Below, piece after piece: positions 1 to 6,894 of a stretch of 19,414 bases of DNA; the first letter of the stretch is position 1; every line of letters begins with the position of its first letter. The notes beneath the pieces are model-generated. The model saw only the letters and a list, made by a program, of their open reading frames with translations, was not told the origin of the DNA and ran no database searches. The stretch is from UBA1737 sp964541525 (lineage in GTDB: Bacteria > Bacillota_I > Bacilli_A > ML615J-28 > CAG-313): the NCBI GenBank assembly GCA_964541525.1, contig CAZIQF010000032.1, forward strand, positions 1-19,414, read 5' to 3'. A program made the position numbers and the translations under genes.

Positions 1-21
1 TTATTTTGTAAAATTCATAAG

Positions 22-50
22 TTAACATTTTTGAATATATCATATGTTAA
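22..50. repeat. short inverted repeat upstream of topA
   Basis: TTAACAT at 22-28 is mirrored by ATGTTAA at 44-50 with a 15-base spacer, and an AT-rich tract follows. It could be the weak terminator of a gene to the left or a protein-binding site, but a 7-bp AT-only stem can arise by chance in DNA this AT-rich. Nothing else is recognisable in bases 1-80. Confidence 0.25.
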
Positions 51-81
51 TCATATATTTTTAAAAAATAATTAATTTTAG

Positions 82-110
82 TTGACAAGATGAAAGTTTA
101 TTTGTATAAT
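82..110 (+). promoter_or_regulatory. sigma-A-type promoter of topA
   Basis: TTGACA (82-87) and TATAAT (105-110) are both perfect consensus hexamers, separated by exactly 17 bases. TTG directly precedes the -10 box. Transcription would start near 117, giving a leader of about 25 bases before the preferred topA start at 142. Confidence 0.9.
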
Positions 111-141
111 TCTAAAGCGAGAAAGAAAGGTGCTGAATATT

Positions 142-2259
142 ATGAATTTAGTTATTGTTGAATCACCAGCTAAATGTAAGACCATTGCGGCATATTTAGG
201 GAGTGATTATATTGTTGAATCTAGTATTGGCCATATTAGAGATTTAAGCATTAAAGGAAAAGGTGGATTTGGTGTTGATATTCAAAATAATTTCGCACCA
301 GAATATGTTGTTTTAAAAGATAAGGTTGAGATTGTTGCGAAACTTAAGAAACTTGCATCATCAGCTGATCATATTTATCTTGCAACCGACCCTGACCGTG
401 AAGGAGAAGCTATCAGTTGGCATTTAAGTGAAGTCCTAGAACAACCGAAAAAAAGAGTATCAAGAATTGTTTTTAATGAAATTACTAAAACTGCAGTTTT
501 AAAAGCAATTGTTGCTGATCGTGATATTGATATGAATTTAGTTCATTCTCAAGAATCAAGAAGAATTCTTGACCGGATTATTGGTTTTAGATTATCAAGT
601 TTACTTCAACAAAAGATTGGTTCTAAAAGTGCTGGTCGTGTTCAAAGTGTGGCATTAAAATTGATTGTTGATCGTGAAAAAGAAATTGAAGCATTTAAGA
701 GTGATGAATATTGGGATATTACTGCTAAATTATCAAAACAAGTCGATGAAACTATTTATCATTTTAAAGCAAAACTAGTTAGCTATCAAGATCAAAAGTT
801 AGAAATTACTAATGCTGAAGCAGCAGATAATGTTTTAAATCATTTATCAGATGATTATGTTGTCACTGATGTTGTGAAGAAAAGAAGAAACCGAGCTTCT
901 AAACCACCATTTATTACATCAACATTACAACAAGATGCAGGTGCTAAATTTAATTATAATGCAAAAAGAGTTATGGGGATTGCCCAAAAATTGTATGAAG
1001 GGATTGAATTAGAAGATGAGCGAGTAGGGTTGATTACCTATATGCGAACTGACTCAATCCGCTTAAGTGATGAATTTGTTGACAGTGCTAAAACATATAT
1101 AATTGATAAGTATGGTGAAAAATATTATAAAGGGGTTAAAAAGACTGGCAATAAAACAAAAAATGTTCAAGATGCCCATGAAGCAATTCGTCCTACAAGT
1201 ATTTTACGAACTCCGGAAAGTGTTAAAAAATATTTATCATTAGAAGAATTTAAAATTTATTCATTAATTTATAATCGTGCTCTAGCTTCATTAATGAGTG
1301 ATGCAGTGCTTGAAGATACTAAAGTTGATGTTACAAATAATGGTTATTTATTTAATATTAATGGTGAAATTACTACCTATGATGGTTTTTTAAAAGTGTA
1401 TGAAGAAATGAACATTGAAGAAAATAACCAAGAAAATCTTAATCCTCTTCCAGAAATGAATATTGGTGAAGTTCTTGATTTTGAAGAAATCATCAAAGAA
1501 CAAAAGTTTACTTTACCTCCATATCGTTATAGTGAAGCACGTTTAATTAAAAAAATGGAAGAGTTAGGAATTGGTCGACCATCTACTTATGCTTTAACGA
1601 TGGAAACGCTAAGAGCAAGAGCATATGTTACTATGGATAAAAAAGCATTTGTGCCAACATCACAAGGAATCCTAACTTCTGAACAACTAGAGTTATTCTT
1701 TAAATCGATTATTAATATTAAATATACTGCAGATATGGAAACAACTTTAGATGAAATAGCCTTAGGTAATGCTGTATGGTATGAAGAACTAGCCAAATTC
1801 TATGATATGTTTGCTCCGTTAATCGAGATTGCAAGGGATAATATGGTTAAAATTTATCCGAAGAAGACCGATGAATTTTGTCCAGAGTGTGGTTGTCCAT
1901 TAGTAATTAGAAGAGGACCATTTGGTGAATTTACTGCTTGTTCAGACTATCCTCATTGTAAATATATTAAAAAAGCTCCACCTAAAGAAGTAATAAGAAC
2001 TGGGGTTAAATGCCCAGTTTGTGGTGAAGGTGAAATTGTTGAACGTACAAGTGGTAGAGGACGTAGTAAGGGCGCTAAATTTTATGCTTGTGATCGCTAT
2101 CCTAAATGTCGAACAACTTATTCAGGAATTCCACTAGAACAAAAATGCGAAATTTGTGGTGCACCAATGATTAAGACTGATGAAATGATTCGTTGTGGTA
2201 ATGAAAAGTGTAAAACGGTCATTGCTTTAAAGAAAGCGAAAAAGGAAAATAAAGCTTAA
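142..2259 (+). CDS. topA: DNA topoisomerase I (type IA)
   Basis: Relaxes negative supercoils by cutting one strand and passing the other through, via a 5'-phosphotyrosine link. The TOPRIM domain opens the protein (VIVESPAKCK, residues 4-13, Glu7) and includes the acidic motif DPDREGE (83-89). SAGRVQSVAL (163-172) is the conserved core motif, and GLITYMRTDS carries the active-site Tyr300. Three four-Cys zinc ribbons close the protein (Cys 580/583/600/606, 624/627/650/656, 669/672/685/690), followed by a Lys-rich tail. At 705 residues it is full length. A GTG at 130 is in frame, but AAAGGTG at 126-132 overlaps it and lies 9 bases before the ATG at 142, so I place the start at 142. In Bacillus topA usually lies near dprA and trmFO; here it is followed by a small RNA gene. 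The usual family motif is SPAKAK; Cys replaces the second Ala here, which looks harmless. Confidence 0.97.
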   Translation: MNLVIVESPAKCKTIAAYLGSDYIVESSIGHIRDLSIKGKGGFGVDIQNNFAPEYVVLKDKVEIVAKLKKLASSADHIYLATDPDREGEAISWHLSEVLEQPKKRVSRIVFNEITKTAVLKAIVADRDIDMNLVHSQESRRILDRIIGFRLSSLLQQKIGSKSAGRVQSVALKLIVDREKEIEAFKSDEYWDITAKLSKQVDETIYHFKAKLVSYQDQKLEITNAEAADNVLNHLSDDYVVTDVVKKRRNRASKPPFITSTLQQDAGAKFNYNAKRVMGIAQKLYEGIELEDERVGLITYMRTDSIRLSDEFVDSAKTYIIDKYGEKYYKGVKKTGNKTKNVQDAHEAIRPTSILRTPESVKKYLSLEEFKIYSLIYNRALASLMSDAVLEDTKVDVTNNGYLFNINGEITTYDGFLKVYEEMNIEENNQENLNPLPEMNIGEVLDFEEIIKEQKFTLPPYRYSEARLIKKMEELGIGRPSTYALTMETLRARAYVTMDKKAFVPTSQGILTSEQLELFFKSIINIKYTADMETTLDEIALGNAVWYEELAKFYDMFAPLIEIARDNMVKIYPKKTDEFCPECGCPLVIRRGPFGEFTACSDYPHCKYIKKAPPKEVIRTGVKCPVCGEGEIVERTSGRGRSKGAKFYACDRYPKCRTTYSGIPLEQKCEICGAPMIKTDEMIRCGNEKCKTVIALKKAKKENKA

Positions 2260-2296
2260 ATCGTGTCGCATTATAGCAAAAAATATAACATTTTGC

Positions 2297-2325
2297 TTGC
2301 ACATAAAATATGATTATGGTATAAT
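2297..2325 (+). promoter_or_regulatory. extended -10 promoter of the small RNA gene
   Basis: TATAAT (2320-2325) is preceded by TGG (2317-2319), which makes an extended -10 element. TTGCAC (2297-2302) lies exactly 17 bases upstream as a partial -35. The predicted start is about 2332, the first base of the first hairpin. No start codon with a ribosome binding site follows before the terminator. Confidence 0.75.
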
Positions 2326-2331
2326 TTTATT

Positions 2332-2457
2332 GTAATCGATGTTGCTTATCCCCCCCAAGAACTTAGGCAACGCGATTACGAACATATCCCCTATATTTTG
2401 TGTATAAAACACAAACCCTTCCTGGTAGGATGCAGCGCAGCATTCTACCAATTTTTT
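2332..2457 (+). ncRNA. putative structured small RNA with C-rich motifs
   Basis: A stand-alone transcription unit of about 126 bases with no convincing ORF. Hairpin 1 has GTAATCG (2332-2338) pairing with CGATTAC (2373-2379), then GTTGC (2341-2345) with GCAAC (2367-2371), around a 21-base loop containing seven consecutive Cs (2350-2356). An unpaired linker holds CCCC (2388-2391). Hairpin 2 has TTTGTGT (2397-2403) pairing with ACACAAA (2409-2415). CCCTTCC (2416-2422) leads into the terminator hairpin. Exposed C-runs are the seed motif of several Gram-positive regulatory RNAs (RsaE/RoxS, LhrC), which bind Shine-Dalgarno regions, so a trans-acting regulator is the leading inference. I cannot assign it to a named family. 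It is not SRP RNA despite its place before ftsY: the GGAA-capped domain IV is missing. Confidence 0.7.
2423..2457 (+). terminator. intrinsic terminator of the small RNA
   Basis: An 11-bp stem (2423-2433 with 2440-2450, including one G-T pair) closes a six-base loop and is followed by A and six Ts (2452-2457). The U-run is on the plus-strand side only, which fixes the direction. Confidence 0.9.
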
Positions 2458-2477
2458 AATGAATTGATTACAATTTC

Positions 2478-2506
2478 TTGAAAAATATTTAAATATATTG
2501 TATAAT
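2478..2506 (+). promoter_or_regulatory. promoter of ftsY
   Basis: TTGAAA (2478-2483), a 17-base spacer and TATAAT (2501-2506), with TTG just before the -10 box. The predicted start is near 2513, leaving a leader of about 34 bases with AAAGAGG (2531-2537) as the ribosome binding site. Confidence 0.85.
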
Positions 2507-2546
2507 ATATTAATAGTAAAAATAATATAAAAAGAGGTTATAAAAT

Positions 2547-3521
2547 ATGGGTTTAGGTTTCCTTTTTGGACGAAAAAAGAAAAATGATGAACAAGCTAAA
2601 AAATATCAATTAGGAATGAAAAAAACAAGAACTTCACTTTTGGGAAGACTTAAAAATGTTTTATCTGGTCACAATCAAATTACTGAAGATTTATTTGATG
2701 ACTTAACCGATATTTTTATTATGGCAGATATAGGTGTTGAAACAACGCTTAATTTTATTGATGCGTTAAGGGAAGATCCACGTGTTGATGAATGTCAAAA
2801 TGCCCAAGAATTACAACCGATTATTGTTGATAAAATGTTTGATTTATATTTGAAACAAGAAATTGTTAATAATAATTTAAATATTCAAAAAAATGATTTA
2901 AGTGTTTTTTTATTTGTTGGAGTTAATGGCGTTGGTAAAACCACTTCAATTGCTAAGGTAGCATATCGCCTAAAAAAAGAGGGTAAAAAGGTCCTTCTCG
3001 CAGCTGGTGACACTTTTAGAGCAGGTGCTGTTGATCAATTAGAGGAATGGGCAAAACGAATTAATGTTGATATTGTGATCAAAAAAGGTGCGACTGATCC
3101 ATCAAGTGTTATTTTTGATGCAATCAAAAAAGCTAAAGATGGTAAATATGATGTTTTATTATGTGATACCGCAGGACGCCTTCAAAATAAGAGTAATCTA
3201 ATGGCAGAACTAGCAAAAATGAATAAAGTGATAGAAAGAGAAGTCCCAAATGGGCCCCATGAAACTTTATTAGTAATTGATGCTACAACAGGACAAAATG
3301 GTTTAAGTCAAGCCGAAGCTTTTATGGAAGTAACTAATGTTACAGGGGTTATATTAACAAAATTAGATGGTACATCAAAAGGTGGAATTGTGCTTGCGAT
3401 TAGGGACAAATATAATTTACCGATTAAGATGGTTGGCTTAGGCGAACAGTTGGATGATTTAGAATATTTTGATCTAGAAGATTATATTATGGGGTTATTT
3501 GATGAGGATAACAATGATTGA
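2547..3521 (+). CDS. ftsY: signal recognition particle receptor FtsY
   Basis: SRP-receptor GTPase that docks the Ffh-ribosome complex at the membrane and hands nascent membrane proteins to SecYEG. The N-terminus is short, with an initial hydrophobic/basic stretch (GLGFLFGRKKK) and no long acidic A domain, as in other low-GC Gram-positives. The NG domain shows GVNGVGKT (125-132, P-loop), DTFRAGAVDQL (155-165), DTAGR (207-211) and TKLDGTSKGG (271-280). The length of 324 residues is typical. AAAGAGG lies 9 bases before the ATG. The C-terminal codons overlap the start of ylxM by eight bases, and ffh follows, so receptor and particle protein appear co-transcribed. Confidence 0.97.
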   Translation: MGLGFLFGRKKKNDEQAKKYQLGMKKTRTSLLGRLKNVLSGHNQITEDLFDDLTDIFIMADIGVETTLNFIDALREDPRVDECQNAQELQPIIVDKMFDLYLKQEIVNNNLNIQKNDLSVFLFVGVNGVGKTTSIAKVAYRLKKEGKKVLLAAGDTFRAGAVDQLEEWAKRINVDIVIKKGATDPSSVIFDAIKKAKDGKYDVLLCDTAGRLQNKSNLMAELAKMNKVIEREVPNGPHETLLVIDATTGQNGLSQAEAFMEVTNVTGVILTKLDGTSKGGIVLAIRDKYNLPIKMVGLGEQLDDLEYFDLEDYIMGLFDEDNND

Positions 3522-3837
3522 TGAACCACAAACAAAAGTTTATTATGCGATGTTATTTGAATATTATAAATCGCTTTTAACAACTAAACAGCAAGAAATG
3601 TTTATTAGTTATTATGATGAAGATTATAGTTTAGCTGAAATTGCTGCTTCTTTATCAATTAGTCGTAATGCTGTTTGGGATACATTAAAAAAAGTTATTA
3701 GTTTGCTTGATGAATATGAAGCAAAACTACAACTTTTGAAGAAAAATACCATTCTAAATGAACACTTAGCAAAATTAAAATTATGTGTTGATGAAAGAGG
3801 AATGGCAATTATTAAAGAAATTGAAGAAATGGAGTAA
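3514..3837 (+). CDS. ylxM: YlxM/p13-family helix-turn-helix protein
   Basis: Small protein of the UPF0122 family, almost always encoded directly upstream of ffh in Bacillota and linked to SRP function. The sigma-70 region-4-like helix-turn-helix is clear: LLTTKQQEMFISYYDEDYSL, then AEIAASLSISRNAVWDTLKK (roughly residues 20-62), followed by a probable coiled coil of Glu, Lys and Leu. The start is ambiguous. TTG 3499 and ATG 3502 are in frame, but ATG 3514 has GAGG (3504-3507) six bases upstream and gives the usual family N-terminus, so I chose 3514 (107 residues). It overlaps the end of ftsY by eight bases, and its own end supplies the GGAG ribosome binding site of ffh, so all three genes look translationally coupled. 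Confidence 0.9.
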   Translation: MIDEPQTKVYYAMLFEYYKSLLTTKQQEMFISYYDEDYSLAEIAASLSISRNAVWDTLKKVISLLDEYEAKLQLLKKNTILNEHLAKLKLCVDERGMAIIKEIEEME

Positions 3838-3840
3838 AGC

Positions 3841-5244
3841 ATGCCTTTAGAAACTTTATCTGATAAAATTCAAATGAGTTTAAGACGTCTAACCGGACGT
3901 GGTAAATTAAATGAAAAAGATATTGATGATGCGATGCGTGAAATTAGAGTCGCTTTATTAGAAGCTGACGTTAATTATAAAATCGTTAAACAATTTATTG
4001 CAGAAGTAAAACAAGCATCTCTTGGTGAACGGGTAATGAAGTCACTGACACCAGGTGATCAAGTTATTAAAATTGTTCATGAAGAACTAGTTAAATTAAT
4101 GGGTGATGAAGCAGTACCGATTAATCTAAAAAAAGATGGTACATCAATCATCTTAATGTGTGGTTTGCAAGGTTCAGGTAAAACTACGCATGCGGCTAAA
4201 CTTGCTAGTTATTTGCGAAAAAATAATAACTTAAGACCATTATTGATTGCTGCTGATATTTACCGTCCGGCGGCAATTAATCAATTAGTTCAACTTGCAA
4301 AGCAACTAGATGTTGATTATTTTGAATTAGGTACGAGCGTTAAGCCACAAGAAATTGTAAAAAAAGGTTTAGCCTATGCAAAAGAACATAGTAATAATTT
4401 AGTTATCATTGATACCGCTGGTCGTTTGCAAATTGATGCAGTATTAATGAATGAATTAGTTGAAATTAAAGCAATTGCCCATCCAGATGAAATTTTGTTG
4501 ACAATTGACGCGATGACTGGTCAAGATGCCGTTAATGTTGCAATGACATTCCATGAAAAACTAAATGTTACTGGTTGTTTATTAACTAAGTTAGACTCTG
4601 ATACTCGTGGTGGTGCAGCACTATCAATTCGCTATATGACCCAAATTCCAATTAAATTTATCGGTGTTGGAGAAAAATTAGACCAATTAGAAGTATTCCA
4701 TCCAGATCGTATGGCTAAACGAATTTTAGGTATGGGGGATGTTCTTGGCCTAATTGAAAAAGCTACAGCTAATATCGATGAAGATGATGCGATGAAAATG
4801 GCTGAACGTTTGCAAAAAGGAATTTTCACTTACAATGACTTTTTAGATCAATTGAAAATGATTAAGAAAATGGGGTCACTTAAGGGATTGCTAGGAATGA
4901 TTCCGGGGATTGGCTCTCAATTAAAAAATATTGATATTGATGAAAAACAATTTATGTATATTGAAGTTGCAATTGGCTCGATGACGAAAGAAGAACGCAA
5001 GAATCCTAATTTAATTGCCAACAGCTATTCAAGAAAAATGCGAATTGCAAAAGGATCAGGGCGCCCTTATCAAGAAATTAATAATCTAACTAAACGTTTT
5101 GAAGAAATGCGTAAACAATTATTATCTTTCTCTGGTCTTAGTGATGATCAATTACAAAAAATGGCCAGTCGTGGTCAAATGCCGATGAAACAACCTAAAC
5201 AAAAAAAGGGAAAAGGAAAAAATAAAGGAGGTTTCCGATTCTAG
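3841..5244 (+). CDS. ffh: signal recognition particle protein Ffh (SRP54)
   Basis: GTPase that binds SRP RNA and hydrophobic signal sequences as they leave the ribosome. The N domain (1-90) is followed by the G domain: GLQGSGKT (108-115), DIYRPAAINQL (139-149), DTAGR (191-195) and TKLDSDTRGGAA (249-260). The Met-rich M domain holds the signal-binding loop (MIKKMGSLKGLLGMIPGIG, 340-358) and the RNA-binding helix-turn-helix SRKMRIAKGSG (397-407). The tail is Lys/Gln/Met-rich. At 467 residues the length is slightly above the usual 440-455. GGAG (3831-3834) inside the end of ylxM lies 6 bases from the ATG. The last codons form the left arm of the downstream terminator. No SRP RNA gene is recognisable in the window. 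Confidence 0.97.
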   Translation: MPLETLSDKIQMSLRRLTGRGKLNEKDIDDAMREIRVALLEADVNYKIVKQFIAEVKQASLGERVMKSLTPGDQVIKIVHEELVKLMGDEAVPINLKKDGTSIILMCGLQGSGKTTHAAKLASYLRKNNNLRPLLIAADIYRPAAINQLVQLAKQLDVDYFELGTSVKPQEIVKKGLAYAKEHSNNLVIIDTAGRLQIDAVLMNELVEIKAIAHPDEILLTIDAMTGQDAVNVAMTFHEKLNVTGCLLTKLDSDTRGGAALSIRYMTQIPIKFIGVGEKLDQLEVFHPDRMAKRILGMGDVLGLIEKATANIDEDDAMKMAERLQKGIFTYNDFLDQLKMIKKMGSLKGLLGMIPGIGSQLKNIDIDEKQFMYIEVAIGSMTKEERKNPNLIANSYSRKMRIAKGSGRPYQEINNLTKRFEEMRKQLLSFSGLSDDQLQKMASRGQMPMKQPKQKKGKGKNKGGFRF

Positions 5245-5256
5245 GAAACCTCTTTT
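5224..5256. terminator. bidirectional terminator between ffh and ruvA
   Basis: GAGGTTTCC (5228-5236) pairs with GGAAACCTC (5244-5252) around a seven-base loop that contains the ffh stop codon. The plus strand continues with four Ts, and A-T pairs can extend the stem outward. On the minus strand the stem is followed by a T-rich tract (complement of 5215-5226), so it also serves ruvA, whose stop codon is only 7 bases from the stem. Confidence 0.8.
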
Positions 5257-5258
5257 GC

Positions 5259-5822
5259 TTAAGAACGTAACATTTTTAGAGCCATCTTTACTGCATCATT
5301 AAGGGTAGTAGTTGGTTCTAATTGTAAATTTTTAAGGATATTTTTAATTTCAGTATGATTATAACCAAGGGCTTTTAACGCAAGTCCAACTTGATCTAAA
5401 CGTTCATCTTTAGTTGAATTGTCATCACTAAAGTCGATTTTACCTTTTAGATCAAGAATGATTTGTTGGCTGAGTTTAGTGCCAATTCCGGGGAATTTAA
5501 CAAAGAATTTGGCTGATGCGTTATCAACTGCTTCTTTAATTTCTTGAGGAGTAGCTGAAGCAAGAATGGCGAGTGCACCTTTAGGACCTAAGCCTTTAAC
5601 ACCGATTAATTTTTCAAAGGTATCCCTTTCAATTTCTGCTGAAAATCCAAATAATTCAATTGCATCTTCTTTAACATGTTGATGCAAATAAATTGTTGTA
5701 TAGGTATTAAGCGTAAATGAATAAGGATTTGCAACCTTGATTAAATAACCAATTCCAGCTGTTTCAATGGTAATGTGAGTTGCTTTAATTAAAGTAATTT
5801 CTCCCTTGATATAACTATACAT
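5259..5822 (-). CDS. ruvA: Holliday junction branch migration protein RuvA
   Basis: DNA-binding subunit that tetramerises on four-way junctions and loads the RuvB motors. The N-terminal OB fold (1-62, beginning MYSYIKGEI) precedes two helix-hairpin-helix motifs, LIGVKGLGPKGAL (72-84) and FPGIGTKLSQQI (110-121). The C-terminal domain III (about 140-187) contacts RuvB. At 187 residues it is slightly shorter than the usual 200. GGAGGT lies a few bases before the ATG. Unlike the usual ruvAB operon, this gene faces away from ruvB across 73 bases, so the two subunits are transcribed divergently. Confidence 0.95.
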   Translation of the reverse strand: MYSYIKGEITLIKATHITIETAGIGYLIKVANPYSFTLNTYTTIYLHQHVKEDAIELFGFSAEIERDTFEKLIGVKGLGPKGALAILASATPQEIKEAVDNASAKFFVKFPGIGTKLSQQIILDLKGKIDFSDDNSTKDERLDQVGLALKALGYNHTEIKNILKNLQLEPTTTLNDAVKMALKMLRS

Positions 5823-5849
5823 AAATTACCTCCAATAATTACTAGTTAA

Positions 5850-5878
5850 ATTATATCATATTATTAAAATAAAAGCAA
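5850..5878 (-). promoter_or_regulatory. extended -10 promoter of ruvA
   Basis: Read on the minus strand: TTGCTT (5878-5873), a 17-base spacer ending in TGA, and TATAAT (5855-5850), giving an extended -10 element. The 73-base gap to ruvB must also hold the ruvB promoter, but I see no convincing hexamer pair for it. TATTAT at 5859-5864 is the best plus-strand -10 and has no good -35. Confidence 0.7.
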
Positions 5879-5895
5879 AAGAAAGGAAGATTTCT

Positions 5896-6894
5896 ATGGA
5901 TAATATAGTTGACCAAAAAATGATTAATGGTGATGAGATTGAATCAACATTAAGACCACAAAGATTAGCTGAGTACGTGGGGCAACAAGAAATTAAAGAA
6001 ATGTTGGATGTTTATATCACTACTGCAAAAATGCGAAAAGAACCACTTGATCATGTACTATTATTTGGCCCTCCAGGATTAGGTAAAACAACACTTGCAC
6101 ATATTATTGCGAATGAAATGGGGTCAGGGATCAAACTTACAACAGGTCCAGCCCTTAATCGGCCTGGTGATTTAGCGTCTATCTTAACTGAATTAGAACC
6201 TGGTGATGTATTGTTTATTGATGAAATTCATCGCCTTCCGAAAGTAATGGAAGAGATGCTTTATTCAGCGATGGAAGATTATGTGATTGATATTGTTATG
6301 GGAAAAGATAGTACTGCTCAAACCTTGAGATTAGAACTTCCACCATTTACTCTTGTTGGGGCGACAACTAGATTTGGTGATTTAACTGCACCAATGCGTG
6401 ATCGATTTGGGATTATTCATGCCTTACATTATTATAATGGCGATGAGTTATCACAAATTATTACGCGAACTTCGAAAATCTTAAATTATCCGATTAATCA
6501 AGAGGCAACTAAGGCTCTAGCTTCAAGAAGTAGAGGAACACCAAGAATTGCTAATCGTTTATTTCGAAGAATTCGGGATTTTGCACAATATGAAAATAAA
6601 CAAGTTATTGACTATCAAGTGACGAATTTGGCTTTAGATAAATTAAAGATCGATAAAGCAGGACTAGATATAACAGATCGAAAATATTTAGAAGGTTTAA
6701 TTAATCGCTTTAAAGGTGGTCCAGTTGGATTAGAGGCTTTAGCGGCTACTATTTCGGAAGAAGCGGTTACATTAGAAGATGTCAATGAACCATATCTATT
6801 ACAAGAAGGTTTTATTATTAGAACTCATCGAGGTCGAATTGCAACTGATAAAGCTTATGAACATTTAGGAGTAAATCGAGGTGGATTATTTTGA
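5896..6894 (+). CDS. ruvB: Holliday junction ATP-dependent helicase RuvB
   Basis: AAA+ motor that drives branch migration of Holliday junctions together with RuvA. Walker A is GPPGLGKT (58-65), Walker B FIDE (107-110), sensor 1 ATTR (156-159), and the arginine finger lies in PMRDRFG (Arg170). The C-terminal winged-helix domain contains FKGGPVGLEALA and the conserved ending GFIIRTHRGR. At 332 residues it has normal length. AAAGGA (5882-5887) lies 8 bases before the ATG. It overlaps queA by four bases and is presumably co-transcribed with it; its partner ruvA is on the opposite strand. Confidence 0.97.
   Translation: MDNIVDQKMINGDEIESTLRPQRLAEYVGQQEIKEMLDVYITTAKMRKEPLDHVLLFGPPGLGKTTLAHIIANEMGSGIKLTTGPALNRPGDLASILTELEPGDVLFIDEIHRLPKVMEEMLYSAMEDYVIDIVMGKDSTAQTLRLELPPFTLVGATTRFGDLTAPMRDRFGIIHALHYYNGDELSQIITRTSKILNYPINQEATKALASRSRGTPRIANRLFRRIRDFAQYENKQVIDYQVTNLALDKLKIDKAGLDITDRKYLEGLINRFKGGPVGLEALAATISEEAVTLEDVNEPYLLQEGFIIRTHRGRIATDKAYEHLGVNRGGLF
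6878..6883 (+). promoter_or_regulatory. ribosome binding site that fixes the TTG start of queA
   Basis: GAGGTG inside the last codons of ruvB lies 7 bases before TTG 6891. The TTGA overlap joins the queA start with the ruvB stop codon, as expected for translational coupling. Confidence 0.75.

Noticed and set aside
130..141. topA start at GTG 130
   Set aside because: The only ribosome binding site, AAAGGTG at 126-132, overlaps that GTG and is ideally spaced for ATG 142.
2423..2450. tRNA-like 3' end (the stem ends in ACCA)
   Set aside because: There is no cloverleaf, no T-arm GTTC motif and no anticodon arm; the stem continues directly into a terminator T-run.
2332..2457. SRP (4.5S/scRNA) RNA gene, suggested by the position before ftsY and the string GGATGCAGC
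   Set aside because: The conserved domain IV (GGAA-type tetraloop with its asymmetric and symmetric internal loops) is absent. GGATGCAGC is part of a terminator stem followed by a T-run, and the C-run loops do not fit.
2332..2457. Transcription of the structured element from the minus strand
   Set aside because: The T-run follows the 3' hairpin only on the plus strand, and promoter, start and terminator are correctly spaced on plus. On minus no terminator T-run follows the last stem.
2332..2520. Riboswitch or attenuator controlling ftsY
   Set aside because: A full promoter (TTGAAA-17-TATAAT) lies between the terminator and ftsY, so ftsY does not depend on the structured RNA. No known aptamer signature was recognised.
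5836..5864. A ruvB promoter in the divergent gap
   Set aside because: TATTAT at 5859-5864 is a possible -10, but no -35-like hexamer lies 16-18 bases upstream, so I do not list it as a feature.
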